From Atopsyche davidsoni (Eukaryota > Arthropoda > Insecta > Trichoptera > Hydrobiosidae): 64,000 nucleotides of DNA. Numbering within the stretch: the stretch's first letter is position 1; every line of letters starts with the position of its first letter. The stretch lies in NCBI GenBank assembly GCA_022113835.1, contig JAILWY010000022.1, positions 3,720,001-3,784,000 on the forward strand, given 5' to 3'. The notes beneath the pieces were generated by a model. The model saw nothing but the letters and a program-made list of their open reading frames with translations, was not told where the DNA came from and searched no databases. Shown piece after piece: positions 13,395 to 24,373 of this stretch. Made by a program: the position numbers and the translations under genes.

Positions 13395-13419
13395 TATATA
13401 TATATATATATATATATAT
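13395..13419. repeat. (TA)n microsatellite
   Basis: About twelve uninterrupted TA dinucleotides. Confidence 0.9.
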
Positions 13420-14302
13420 TTATTTATCAATGCTGGTTTTTCAAGAAATTTTTTGTGTAGGTAGAAACAATTTTTATAAATGACATCATTATAATATATT
13501 TATTATTAATATATATTATCATCATTATTTTTATATTTCCCTTTTGATAGCAAAAAGGAAATATAAAAATATTATTTGGTAAACCGCACGGTTTTTTTAA
13601 AATTAATTGGCCAATTAATTAAAAAAAAATTCCATCTAATTTATTTCCTTTCCGTTCTTACATAAAATTGGAGAATTGTTCAAGTACAAAGAAAATTAAT
13701 TAGCTTTTTTAATATAAAAAATAATTACTAAAATATCTACTTACTGAGAAATTAAAATGAATTTATTCAACTGAAAACATTTATCGTTTTAATTTAATGC
13801 AATGACTTCAAAAACAGGGTGTATACTTTTACATCAATAAAAAAATATTTTATCACCTTTGTATAAATTAAAGCAAAAATGATAATTTATTCATTGTTAT
13901 TTAAAATAATTATGAAACGACAACCTCTTGGAAAGCAAAAACATAAGGCTTTTAATAAATATTTTTCGGCAGTAAGAATGCCTGAATTAATAAGGCTAAC
14001 ATTTTTTTACTGTTACTAGAAATTCACATCCATTGCGTGCCATATATAAATGGTTTCTTGGGTGTTAAGTCACGCCAATTGGTTTTGATTTACAGCCCAA
14101 CGTTGGCTCAAAACATATACCCCGAATTAAATGAAAGAAGAAATGCTCGGGGATGAGATGCGATAATAACCTTTTATCTCGATTTATATCCAGCCTTCAA
14201 ATACTTTATTTTTAAAAAATACTCGTTTTTATTTATAACTTCGATCCCGTGGACCTCCCCTTCTGGAATTAAATAAAGGATTTCCTTGTGTCGAACACAG
14301 AC

Positions 14303-14308
14303 TTTATT
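14303..14308 (-). terminator. Polyadenylation signal AATAAA of ODC copy C
   Basis: AATAAA on the minus strand, 91 bases downstream of the copy C stop codon, followed by a GT-rich stretch. The position is right for a short 3'UTR. Confidence 0.5.
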
Positions 14309-14398
14309 TGAAGACCACAGGGATGCAGACGGAGGACAAAGGAAAACAGTTTGAAAAACGCTGCCTGCCGAGCTGGTGGCGGAATCTTCAAAATAGTA

Positions 14399-16248
14399 CT
14401 AGTCCGAAATGGGTGGGAGCTTGCGCAGGGCAGCCCAGAGGTCTGCCGTGCCGTAGGCCGTGACCTTGGGCACAGGGAAGCCGTTGAAGGAGCAGGCGAC
14501 CGAGAGACTATAATCGCCCATGTCACGAAAGACCACCCAGTCGCCCACTTCCATCGGCTGCATGTTCACCAGCGCCGTGACTCTGTCTATGTTTGTGCAC
14601 GTTGGTCCCCACAGAGTGCTGGGAATCTTCTTACCGTTATTACTCTGTAAAAGTCAAAAAGTATTAGTAGATTACGAACTTTTTTGCTGTGACCAGTCTG
14701 CCGTAGAAACCTATGTACAGTTATGGACAAATTAATTAGATTATCGGAAGATATAAAAAATTTATTACTCTCATTGCGTCTAATTTTACGTACTTCCTTT
14801 CAGTGATTCTTAAACAACAAGGTAATTGAATGCTACTATTCAGGTTTTCTCAGTTCAAATGTCTCCCGCTCGCGGTGTTGATATGCAGAATTACCTTTAG
14901 GGGGATCGCGGTGACTGACAAGCTGTCGCACGTCAGGCGGTTGAAGGAGCCATAGACCCCATCGTTTAAGAAGTACATGGCCTGGGAGACACCACCCTCT
15001 TCCGCATAGAGGTGACGCTTGGAGTGCACGCTGCAGGCCAGCGTGAAGGCCGATGCCACGAAGAACCTACCAGGCTCCGCGATCACTCGCACGCCACAGC
15101 CCACGGGAAAGTGACGCTCGAGCGAAGAGTTCACCACTGCAGCCATCTATAGCAACACCAGAATATCAACACTCTCCATACAAGTCAATACAACAAATTT
15201 CACAAAAATGCTCTTTAGTTAAGACCTACATCGTCGATGGAGGATTCGCTATAGCCAGGAAAGCCTCCCCCGATGTCCAGCAGAGCCATGGGGTGGCCGA
15301 GGTCATTTCCGGTCCGAAAGACGTCAGCGGAGAGGGAGATGGCTCTGGAGAATGCCTCGGGCTCCCTGCATCCGGACCCCACGTGGAACGACACGCCCAC
15401 CACCTCCAGCTCCAAGTCGCGGGCCTGCCGTAACAGCCGGGGAGCCTCGGTCACGGAGTCGCAGCCATACTTCGCCCCAAGCAGGTAATCGGCCACCTTG
15501 GCGTCGCAGCGAATCCGAACTACCAACCTTCAAGTATTTCTAAAAATTATTAACCTACAACAGTCAACAGTCGACCTGCCCTCATTTATATCATCTGCTG
15601 ATATCCAAATGAAGAAAGGCTCAGAGCAAAATACTTGATTCAGTGCGAGTTAATATTTTCATCATTGAATCACTGACTTGGCGCCGGGATGGTGCTGCTT
15701 GATCTTCAGTAGCTCGAACTCGCTGTCAAAGGTCATGAGGTTGACGCCCGTGGCCAGGGCGTGACGCACGTGCGAGGTGGGCTTGGCAGGGTTGGCGAAG
15801 ATGATCCTCTCGGGGTTGACTCCGACTTCCAGGACCTGGTCAATCTCGGCCCTGGACGCGCAGTCAAAGCCGGCGCCCAGCGCAGCCAACACCTCCAGCA
15901 CCACCGTCGTGTTGCTGCACTTCACAGCTGAGAGGGCATCACGAAAAAAATAAAAGTTCTAACCATCACAAGTTTATGCTATAAAGCAATATATCATTTA
16001 TTCCTAAGATAGTACTTATATTTATATTATATATAAGGCAGTGTATTAAAATAGTATTTCTTCGTACCGTAGTGCGGCTCGACGCGAGGCAGCTTTTCCT
16101 TCCATCGCCGGTACTTGTCGACTATATCTCCAAGGTCCAAGACAAAGAAGGCCTCTTCCTGTTTCCGGTTAGCCACTACCTCTTGCACTGCCTCCCAGGC
16201 GGTCCATCCCTTTTCCACTACACGGATGCTTTCCTCTACTTTCACCAT
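14399..16248 (-). CDS. Ornithine decarboxylase paralog C (five exons, D361T, truncated tail)
   Basis: Third ODC-family gene. Coding exons (minus): 16248-16068, 15927-15678, 15527-15230, 15146-14895, 14644-14399; the frame closes at 408 aa. K69 (YAVKCS), SFHVGSGC, GGGFPG, EPGRF and NDGVYGSFN are present. As in B, the residue after the catalytic Cys is Thr (WGPTCTN) where Asp is expected. The segment around Tyr389 is also changed, to MGDYSLSVACSF where D has MGAYTIPVASTF. Translation ends at TAG (14399-14401) right after PPISD, removing the roughly 30-residue tail present in B and D. An in-frame ATG 11 codons further upstream (16281) exists, but 16248 matches the start of A and D. An AATAAA 91 bases downstream supports a normal 3' end. 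Exons are GC-rich like those of D. Confidence 0.9.
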
Positions 16249-19200
16249 GGAGACTAACGTTGATCGGTAAAATAAAATCAAATGGTGGTCGAAAGCAAGA
16301 TGGGAAAAGTTTTTAACGTTATAGTGTGATATTTTTTCGACTCAAGATTAAAGTAGATGGCGAGCGCGTGCGATGGTTTAAAGATATTTTTTGATGAAAT
16401 TCCACTGAAACGATAAAAAAAATACTGGTTCAACCTAATAAACTGTAGCGTATTGAGTATAGAGAAAGACACGTCTATCACATATATTGAAAGACTGCTC
16501 AAGTGTGAGAATGTAACATCGGTTCCGTATCTTGTATAGTACCTACATTACATAAACAAGACAAATTTGCTAAAAAATAATGCCGGGTAATAAACAAACC
16601 ATGGCCATGGAACAAACAATTGAACAAACAGGCAAATGTTTTAAAGTATATGTATTATTTCAGATGCTGCCTTAAGCAATGAAACGTTAGTTCTTGCAAT
16701 GGAAAGGAAATTTTATTTACATACCTCCACATACTAGTATATTAAATTGATATGCCTCTGACCCAAAGAATCTTCTAGAGAATAAATGATTTATTTCAAG
16801 CGATGAATAAATATCGCAGAGTAAAAAAATTCTTAACATACCTCCGTATTTGTTTTTGACGTGAAGAAACTGCCGGAAAACAGATTATTATCCAAGTTCA
16901 AGTACAAAAGAAATTGTACGAGTGAATACTTTAAAAGTGATATATGTTAATTTATTTCAGAGCTGAATTAATTTGGAGGCTTTTTATGACGCTTATCAGT
17001 GGAGCCCCTAAAATGATAACGTTGTTTTTGAGAAGACCACGGAAGTACTTTTTATATGATCACCAGGGTAACCAAATGCCTTGGTCTACGGCAGACGGAA
17101 AATATTTATTCCGATGCAATTGCAAAAGTAAGGTCCAAAATCTCCTAAACATAAAAACTAATCGTAATTTACTGCACCAAGAACGTGCTGATCTCCAGTT
17201 TTTCACTAGCGCTGGGTCAAGGAAGCTTAACGAGTGCAACTTCTACTAGTACACTACCAACGATGTGGTACTCAAGTGAAATGTAATGGACACGACTCGG
17301 CTAATAAAAATCTCGACACCCTATGCTTTTATCGTATTTTTTATTGAATAAAAGCAAACTTGTATTTTAACTTCTTTCTTTGTCTTATCTGTAAAATATT
17401 GCTTTAAAATAAATTAATGACATAAATAATAAAAATTAAGATCTAAATAAACAGATAACGTCAAAAATTAACTGCACGACAAATAAGTCAACAAACATTT
17501 AATACCAAGCTTTTTTTTGCATCCATAAAGTATATATAATATAAATATAGATTAGGAATGCGCATTGTAGAAATAGTATGAGCGAGCTCCGCCAGCCTCA
17601 AAGCACCGGTCTTTGAATCTTACGATAGGCCAGACCCATGTCAATGATTTCTATGGCAGTATCGATCGTCAAACCGGAGAACAAGGGAAAGGTTTCTGAA
17701 GAGGGAAGATGTCGAGGTCTTTTGCTTGAACTGCTAGCGTACTCACCTTTTCTACCTGCAGACTGCTTTAGGTGCAACATGATAAATCTGAATCGGTGTA
17801 AAGTGCTTAATCGTATTGAATAAAAACTCACAACGGATGCTTCAATAAATTTATTTTAAATATAATATAATCTTTGACATGCAACCAGCTACACAGCAAG
17901 GAACCTAACCTAACCTAACCTGGGGCGCGCCCCGCGGCTCTCAGACGGTCGGCTGCCTCCTTGACTACCTCGCGATGCAGCGCACACCGCTTCCTCACAA
18001 CACGACCACGAGCGGAGAACCTCGCTGAGCAGCAACAACCGAAGAAAATGAAACTCTACACACTAGGATAAGTACAAGAAACACGGATGAAAAAGAAAAA
18101 GCTTGTTTTACTTCTCAAAGCATTAATTATGAACTCAACGGGTTTAATATTTTTAATTGTGGAGTCATTAAAGCCTTGCATTAAAAACAATAGGCAGTAG
18201 AATGTCATAACGAGAGTTATAACCTGAAAACATAGGAATGTGTCGTAAACAATTCAACTCGACTTATAATAAACTAAGTACGTGGCATAAGTACAAACAG
18301 ACGCATCGCAGTCTGCTAAAAAGTTAAATGCTTTTAAAAAGGAGCGGTTGTTGCCGTATCAGAGAAATTAAACAGTTTTAAAAAAAAACACCAATCAACG
18401 CCGTGCGAATTAGATAAAAACCTAACGTTTACTCCAAACATTGAACCTTTGCATGGTAAACAGTATAAGCAACAGTTTAATCGCTGTTAAAAGAAAGTAG
18501 CATTTTCATTGTAATAACTGTTTTAATTGAATTACTAGCGTCTTTTAACGTTGCACATTGGTGATTGGCGTATCTTTCAGTGTTCAAAACATTGCCGTGG
18601 CATGCGTGTGTCGTGAAGGGTGGCGGTGTGCGCTGCCTATTCTCTTGCCAGCTGGCCGCACAGCCTTACATTACAGTAATACAATTTGACATTTATCGCA
18701 CATATGTTTTTTTTAAAGGGAGAAAAAGGGCCGTCTCTAGAAACAGCGGCCTAACAATCATTACGGATTACGTTGGAATCTAAAGAACCGTTCACCCGCG
18801 GCTTTCGAATCGCCGCCTCGAACAAGCTGTACCCTCAACGAAGCGGAGGGGGTCGCTATGTACCCAGCGTTGATCAATCGGTGTGACGAAAGATCGCCTC
18901 GCGTACACGGCGCTTGGAAGAAAAATTAAAATACATTCAACAGCCGGAATGGCTCGCGTCTCTACCCCCTGCCGGTCCATCCGAACCCGGGGCCGGACTG
19001 TGGCAACATCATTCAAAATTAAAAAGATTTGCAAGTCAAAAAAACATTAATTCAGGGAACATATTCAGTTTCTTTCCTCAAAGTGGACTCGACGAGCACA
19101 TTTACTCAATCATCAGAAAAAGATCGAGAGGTTATTATATTTAATTTTAAATTTAATTACGAAAGCTGAAAAAGTCTAGTCGCCTCGTCTGCGTTCAAGT

Positions 19201-20206
19201 TTAAATATCCTATTCTCAATTTTAATAGTAATTTCATTTGTTAAAAAAAATAATAATAATGTCACCGAAGCGGTAAAAAATTATTCATATCTTCTTCACG
19301 GGACGATGTTCACGAGCGGTGTTACTTTCGCACTAACGGTGAACCAGACCCTCTGCGAAGTCGACGAACGCAAAATATTTGAAACGAGACGGTACAAAAA
19401 TAAAATCAAAAGAAACTGAATTCACATTTAATATTTAAGAAATGCTTCTTTCAGAACCTCGGTGATACCAATCTGATTAATTATTAGTATACTGTAAGCG
19501 GGTAAAAGTCATTGAGAAGACGTTGAACGTATTAACGACCAATTGGTCTTTAAAAACCGGATGTAAAATATCCTTTAGGGCCAACTCACAGTGTTTTATA
19601 ATATTTATTTGTTGTTCAATTGTATCAGATTGAATTAAACCGAGGCTCCACCAATCCGTCAGACATGGTCGCATTCCCGATAGAACTTGCCGGTCAATAT
19701 TATTACGAAATGAACGTCTCGGGAGACGCCAGCACTTGCGCGACGAGGGACAGTGTGAGAACGAGCCAATGTAGTCCGAAACTAAAACAGTTCGAAAGAA
19801 TCGTCGAAATGATCAATTTACTTTATAATTATTTAAAAACTTTGTAGAAAAGAGAGAGTAGATAAAGCTAACCATTGGCATCACTCTATTTGCTCTCGGA
19901 TTGAACCACGGAGAAAATAAAACGTATTATTACTAACCTAACCAATGATTTTTAGAAAATGCAGTACTTTCCAAAAATTTTTAGAATATAACACTTTTCC
20001 GTATGTTATTGGTAAATGGACATCAGATTTTAAGAACAATAGATTGGATTAGAATTCTCCGTAAATATCAACCCGAGAGCATGACACACATACCGACCGA
20101 ATCAACAGAACTCATTCGCCGAAAAAAAAATTTGAAAAAAAATATGAAAAATTTATAGCGCGAGTCCTGGCAGTCGGCGTCGTTGGACACACGCAAGCGG
20201 GAGGCG
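16249..20206. other. Intergenic region between ODC copies C and D
   Basis: No supported gene. Patches of higher GC at 17,900-18,030 and 18,780-19,000 could be promoter-like; the first begins with an (AACCT)4 run. Open frames at 16944-17249 (plus), 17831-17598 (minus) and 19620-19847 (plus) have mixed composition but no family I recognise. The 17831-17598 frame crosses a GTGAGT donor-like site. Confidence 0.5.
17902..17921. repeat. Short interstitial telomere-like run (AACCT)4
   Basis: Four copies of the complement of the insect telomere repeat TTAGG. Shorter runs occur near 38,807, 53,860 and 59,652. Confidence 0.7.
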
Positions 20207-22239
20207 TCAGTTGAGAGCCACGGGGATGCAGAGGGCGGGCGGGGGCAGGGTAGCCAGGGGAGCGCAGTCTCCGTTGTTGGTGATGGCTTCTCCCAGGAAG
20301 TGCTGGTCGGACATGGGCGACAGCTGGCGCAGGGCAGCCCACAGGTCGGCTGTGACATAGGCCGTCACGCGCGGGATCGGGAAACCGTTGAAGGTGCTGG
20401 CCACGGGGATAGTGTAAGCACCCATGTCTCGGAAGGCCACCCAGTCACCGACCTCCATGGGCGGTAGGTCCACAGACGCAGCGATCTGATCCATGCTGTC
20501 GCACGTCGGGCCCCACAGGCTGCTAGCCACTGCTTTTCCAGTGTTGCACTAGAAAATAAAAAAAATCAATGCGTTGAAGACATAATCTTGATCTGCTGTG
20601 ATCTGATAGGTCAGAAAATGTTGAGCAACTACAATCTAGCCTTATTTTCGAGGAGTTAGTGCCAGCATCAGTACCTTGAGTGGGATGGGAGTGACGAGCT
20701 GGTGATCGTACAGCAGACAGTTGAAGGAGCCGTACACTCCGTCGTTGAGGAAGTACATGACGTGAGACACGGATCCCTCCTCGGTGTACAGCTGGCGCTT
20801 GGCGTACACGCTGCAAGCCAGGGTGAAAGCCGAGGACACGAAGTACCGGCCGGGCTCCGCAATCACACGCACACCACATCCCAAGGGGAAATGGCGATCC
20901 AGTGCCGAGTTCACGACTGCAGCAATCTAAACAAAAAAGAAGTCAAGTCAGATATTTTCATGACCATGTTTCTCATGAGTAAAACTGCTTCCCCAGATTA
21001 TCAATTCTATACATGCCACAATTGTGTATTTTAAAGAAGGTGGTCTTGTACTAACCTCGTTGATGGAGGATCCAGTGTCACCGGGGAAGCCCCCACCGAT
21101 GTCAAGCAGGGACATAGGGTGGCCGAGCTTGTCTCCGAGGTGGAACAGGTCAGCAGCGTGCGAGATAGCCCGAGAGAACACCTCTGGCTCACCGCAGCCG
21201 GAGCCCACGTGGAAGGACACTCCGGTCACTTCCAGCCCCAGAGCTCGGGCCTGGCGCAGGAGACGCGGGGCCTCCAGCACGGGGTCGCACCCGAACTTGA
21301 AGCCCAGCGGGCACTGTGCAACCTTTGCGTCGCAGCGAATGCGGACCACCAACCTTAACAATAGAATTAAATTGTTAAGTAGAATATATAAACACTAAAA
21401 AGAATGACGTCGACATTGATCGTCGATAATATATTTTTTTTAATATAGACCTTTTGGATGTTGCGGGAATTATATAAATATTGCAGGCAAAAAGATTCAC
21501 CGATCTGTATTTTTCTAATTGTTTCATATGTGTATTGTTACAATATCAACTCGTTAAATTATTTAGTCTATTATTTAGTTTATTTTGATTCCCATTTTCA
21601 ATTTTGGCAGAGGACTCGCTTTTTGCTATAATTTCCATATTAAGTATCAAATCAAGATATATTACTTACTTGGCCAGCGGGTGGTGCTGCTTGATCTTCA
21701 GCAGTTCGAACTCGCTGTCGAAGGTCATGACGTTGACGCCGGTAGCCAGGGCATGGCGCACGTGCGAGGCAGGCTTGGCGGGGTTGGCGAAGATGATACG
21801 CTCAGGGCTGACTCCCATGTCTAGGACCTGGTTTATCTCGGCCTTGGACGCGCAGTCGAAGCCGGCGCCCAGTGCAGCCAGCACCTCCAGCACCACCGTC
21901 ATGTTGTTGCACTTCACAGCTGAAATCAGATATAGCATTGTTTCAGAGAACTTAATACCGGCAATATCAGTCAAGTATCAACAGCCCTTCCGCTGGGCTA
22001 AAGAACCAATAAAGAAAATGTTTACAGATTGAACGTTTTAATTAGTGATTCGTCTTACCATAGTGGGGCTCAACGCGGGGCATCCGATCCTTCCAGCGGC
22101 GGAACTTGTCGACGATGTCTCCAATGTCCAGCACGTAGAATGCCTCCTCCTGTCTGCGGGACGCCGCCGTCTCCTGCACGCACTCCCAGGCGGTCCATCC
22201 CTCTCCCACGACGCGTACGCGCTCTTCTAACTTAACCAT
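20207..22239 (-). CDS. Odc1: Ornithine decarboxylase (copy D, full-length, canonical active site)
   Basis: Probable functional ornithine decarboxylase: cytosolic PLP enzyme, rate-limiting for putrescine. Coding exons (minus): 22239-22059, 21919-21670, 21353-21056, 20926-20675, 20548-20207; 440 aa. Motifs in order: YAVKCN (PLP Lys69), GFDCASK (Asp88), SFHVGSGC (His197/Ser200), LDIGGGFPG, EPGRY (Glu274/Arg277), NDGVYGSFN (Asp332), WGPTCDSMD (Cys360/Asp361), GAYT (Tyr389). The start sits in a strong context (GCCACCATGG). The tail ends ALCIPVALN, with a Cys seven residues from the end; mammalian ODC turnover also depends on a C-terminal tail Cys, but equivalence is only inferred. Exons have the highest third-position GC of the four copies. 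A polypyrimidine acceptor 42 bases before the ATG (AG at 22282-22283) suggests a 5'UTR intron. Confidence 0.95.
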
Positions 22240-22604
22240 GGTGGCTCGCTTCGGGGGAAAGTGACAACTCGAGTGACTCAACTCAGGGGAAGAGAACAAA
22301 AGTGGTTTTGGAACGAGGGGAGAAGAGGTTAGCTTGTTGATTGTTTTTTGTAGTCCGATGTTTTCAATTTACTTGGCGATGATTATCAAAGGTACTTGTA
22401 ATGAGGACTTGTGCGGCGCAGCGCTCAAGAACACTCGCTCAGGTAGACAAACTGGAACAAACGGAAAACATTTTCAATAAGTCGACTGAACGGTCAATCA
22501 AGTTCGTACAGAAGTCATAATCTCCTAGCCATTTGGCTTTTCAAATTGAATAAATTTACTGTGGTTTAGGATTTAAGATTTAGGCAGTGCGTGCAGTACT
22601 CACG

Positions 22605-22756
22605 AGGCAGCCGTGTCGCAGGCAGCGGGGATGCAGGGGGCGGAGTGGCGGGACTCAGCGCAGCCAGGGCGGGTCCACGTTGAGGGAGCGCCGCCAGCAG
22701 CCGCCGCGTAGCGGAGCCCGCAGACCAAGCGAGCCGAGCTCACCCGATAAGCCTCC
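22605..22756 (-). promoter_or_regulatory. Candidate 5'UTR exon of ODC copy D
   Basis: GC-rich 152-base block flanked on the minus strand by a strong acceptor (ATCTTTCCAG|GGAGG, exon start 22756) and a strong donor (GCCTC|GTGAGTAC, GT at 22604-22603). It could splice to the acceptor at 22282-22283, 42 bases before the ODC D start codon. No sustained coding frame links to ODC, so it would be untranslated leader. RNA evidence is needed to confirm it. Confidence 0.35.
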
Positions 22757-23183
22757 CTGGAAAGATGGAAAGCAGTATCAGTACAACATAAAACCGAGCG
22801 ACCACTCCACACATTTGATGGCACTTAATTATCTTTCCATCATTTTAAATTACTGACCAAACTTACTCGTGATAAGTAATTTATTTTAAATGCAATGAAT
22901 TAAGCTGCTTGTTTAAACAACGAGCTCACCGAATGCTTCTCTCTTCAGTGCTATCAGCTGCTTTGTGTATTTAAGCTGTTTGCGTTAATATGTATATATA
23001 TATGCATGTTCATATATACATATGTAAGCACATATATATTAAATGTAAATTGATGCATTTTGTTTTACACGCCACTTATGTGCGAATAATGAACAATTTT
23101 AAACAATTCTATTTACTTAATTTTTTTTTTTTTTAACGGTTTGGTTCAGTTTTAATACATATTTTACTGAAACGGGTAAACTG

Positions 23184-23267
23184 AAACATGTTTCAGTCCA
23201 ACCCAAGCCTAACAGCTACGTAATACCATTTGACTGAGAAATATTTTGGATGGACTGAAACATGTTT
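23184..23267. repeat. Perfect 16-bp inverted repeat with 52-bp spacer
   Basis: AAACATGTTTCAGTCC at 23184-23199 and its exact complement at 23252-23267, with weaker pairing continuing inward. It could form a hairpin or be the ends of a tiny element. Confidence 0.7.
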
Positions 23268-23377
23268 TAAATATAAATAAATAAACAAGCAGAGATTAAA
23301 TAAGAGTTTAACCTATAAAAATAATATTGTATAGTGCGTTAAAATAAAAGACTATCTATTAGCAAGACTGGCTCAGG

Positions 23378-23432
23378 ACAAACATATGATCGGTGAAATG
23401 GTCACCAACCTCATCCGAGGAGAGGCACTTTG
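23378..23432 (+). mobile_element. 3'-end relic of the interspersed retroelement
   Basis: GTGAAATGGTCACCAACCTC followed by GAGGAGAGGCACT matches the shared terminal segment of the copies at 12.1, 39.3 and 58.5 kb. Confidence 0.5.
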
Positions 23433-24265
23433 AGAAGAAACTAAATATCTACTGATAAATAGATGTAGAAACAATGATTATGTTATAAAATATATATAAT
23501 ATACAGTAGCAAAGTAATTGAAAAGTTTATTTATTTATTAAGATAACGTTGAAAGCGGCTGTTGATATGCCAGTTTGCTTATGACGCCGGCCCATAATAA
23601 TGCTCTTATCAGAAGCCACGCAACACGTGAACGGTACGTCTAAACAAACCAAATTTCATTAGCAGTAAATACATATAAGTGTATCGCTTGAACTCATGAT
23701 CCTATCCTATCGATAGGGTATGACATTACACGCAACACAAAAAACTCAATGTATCACGCGAAAAAACAAAACAATTTTTACTGTTGTTTTATCGAAAGAT
23801 ATATTTTATATAGTTTGCCTTTGTACTTTTTTTTATAGTTGCGACAGTAAATTAATAATAATTAATATACTTATTGATTTCTGCAACAATAAAAACAATC
23901 ACTCTAAAACCGTGAAAGTTAGAATTTACAACAATACACGAGAAATACAAGCAAAAATACACAATCGAGCTAGTGATGCACATTTCTAAGAAGCATATTC
24001 TTGGTAACTGTCAAAGTTCATGGGAGCGACTGGCGTGCAGCTGGCTCGAGCGTGATAGAAGCCAGCACTCATTTTCAAAGCTTGATAACAGTACTTGCGC
24101 TTAACAAATTCTCAGCTTTTACGTGTAGCAAAGCGATTGAGACATCGCAATCTACTAATTATACATTAAACACAAAAAGGATGCGATTAAATTTATGGAC
24201 TCAATATTACTATTACACAACAAACGTTTTTTTAAATTATCTTTGGGTTGATTTTTTACAATACC

Positions 24266-24373
24266 AGTGGCGTGCAGTGTGGGCATGCAATTTATGCAAG
24301 GATAGAAAGAAACTCTCAACATCAAAACTATAACCTATAAATCATACATTGCACGCCTTCACTGCACGCCACT
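24266..24373. mobile_element. Miniature inverted-repeat element, 108 bp
   Basis: Perfect 14-bp terminal inverted repeats AGTGGCGTGCAGTG, extended imperfectly to about 32 bp (a GCATGCAAT/GCGTGCAAT core). There is no coding capacity and no clear target-site duplication, so the superfamily is not assigned. Confidence 0.7.

Larger units (their letters stand above)
8995..14302. other. Intergenic region between ODC copies B and C
   Basis: AT-rich and repeat-bearing: a tandem repeat (9930-10500), retrotransposon tails (11845-12125 and 12780-12905) and a (TA)n run. A moderately GC-richer patch at 9,660-9,850, with a TCAGTT match on the minus strand near 9,713, could hold copy B's promoter. No supported gene. 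Confidence 0.55.

Noticed and set aside
16944..17249. Plus-strand frame with FRCNCKSK as a second lola-type zinc finger
   Set aside because: The Cys spacing is wrong, no His pair follows and the strand is opposite to the other candidate.
17598..17831. Minus-strand 77-aa frame as a small gene
   Set aside because: It crosses a strong donor-like GTGAGT, has no recognisable family and no clear acceptor or promoter. Left unannotated.
17902..17921. Telomere-like AACCT run as evidence of a chromosome end or fusion
   Set aside because: Only four units; such short runs are common inside insect genomes.
20068..20530. Frames overlapping ODC D exon 5 on both strands
   Set aside because: Shadows of the ODC coding frame caused by its high third-position GC.
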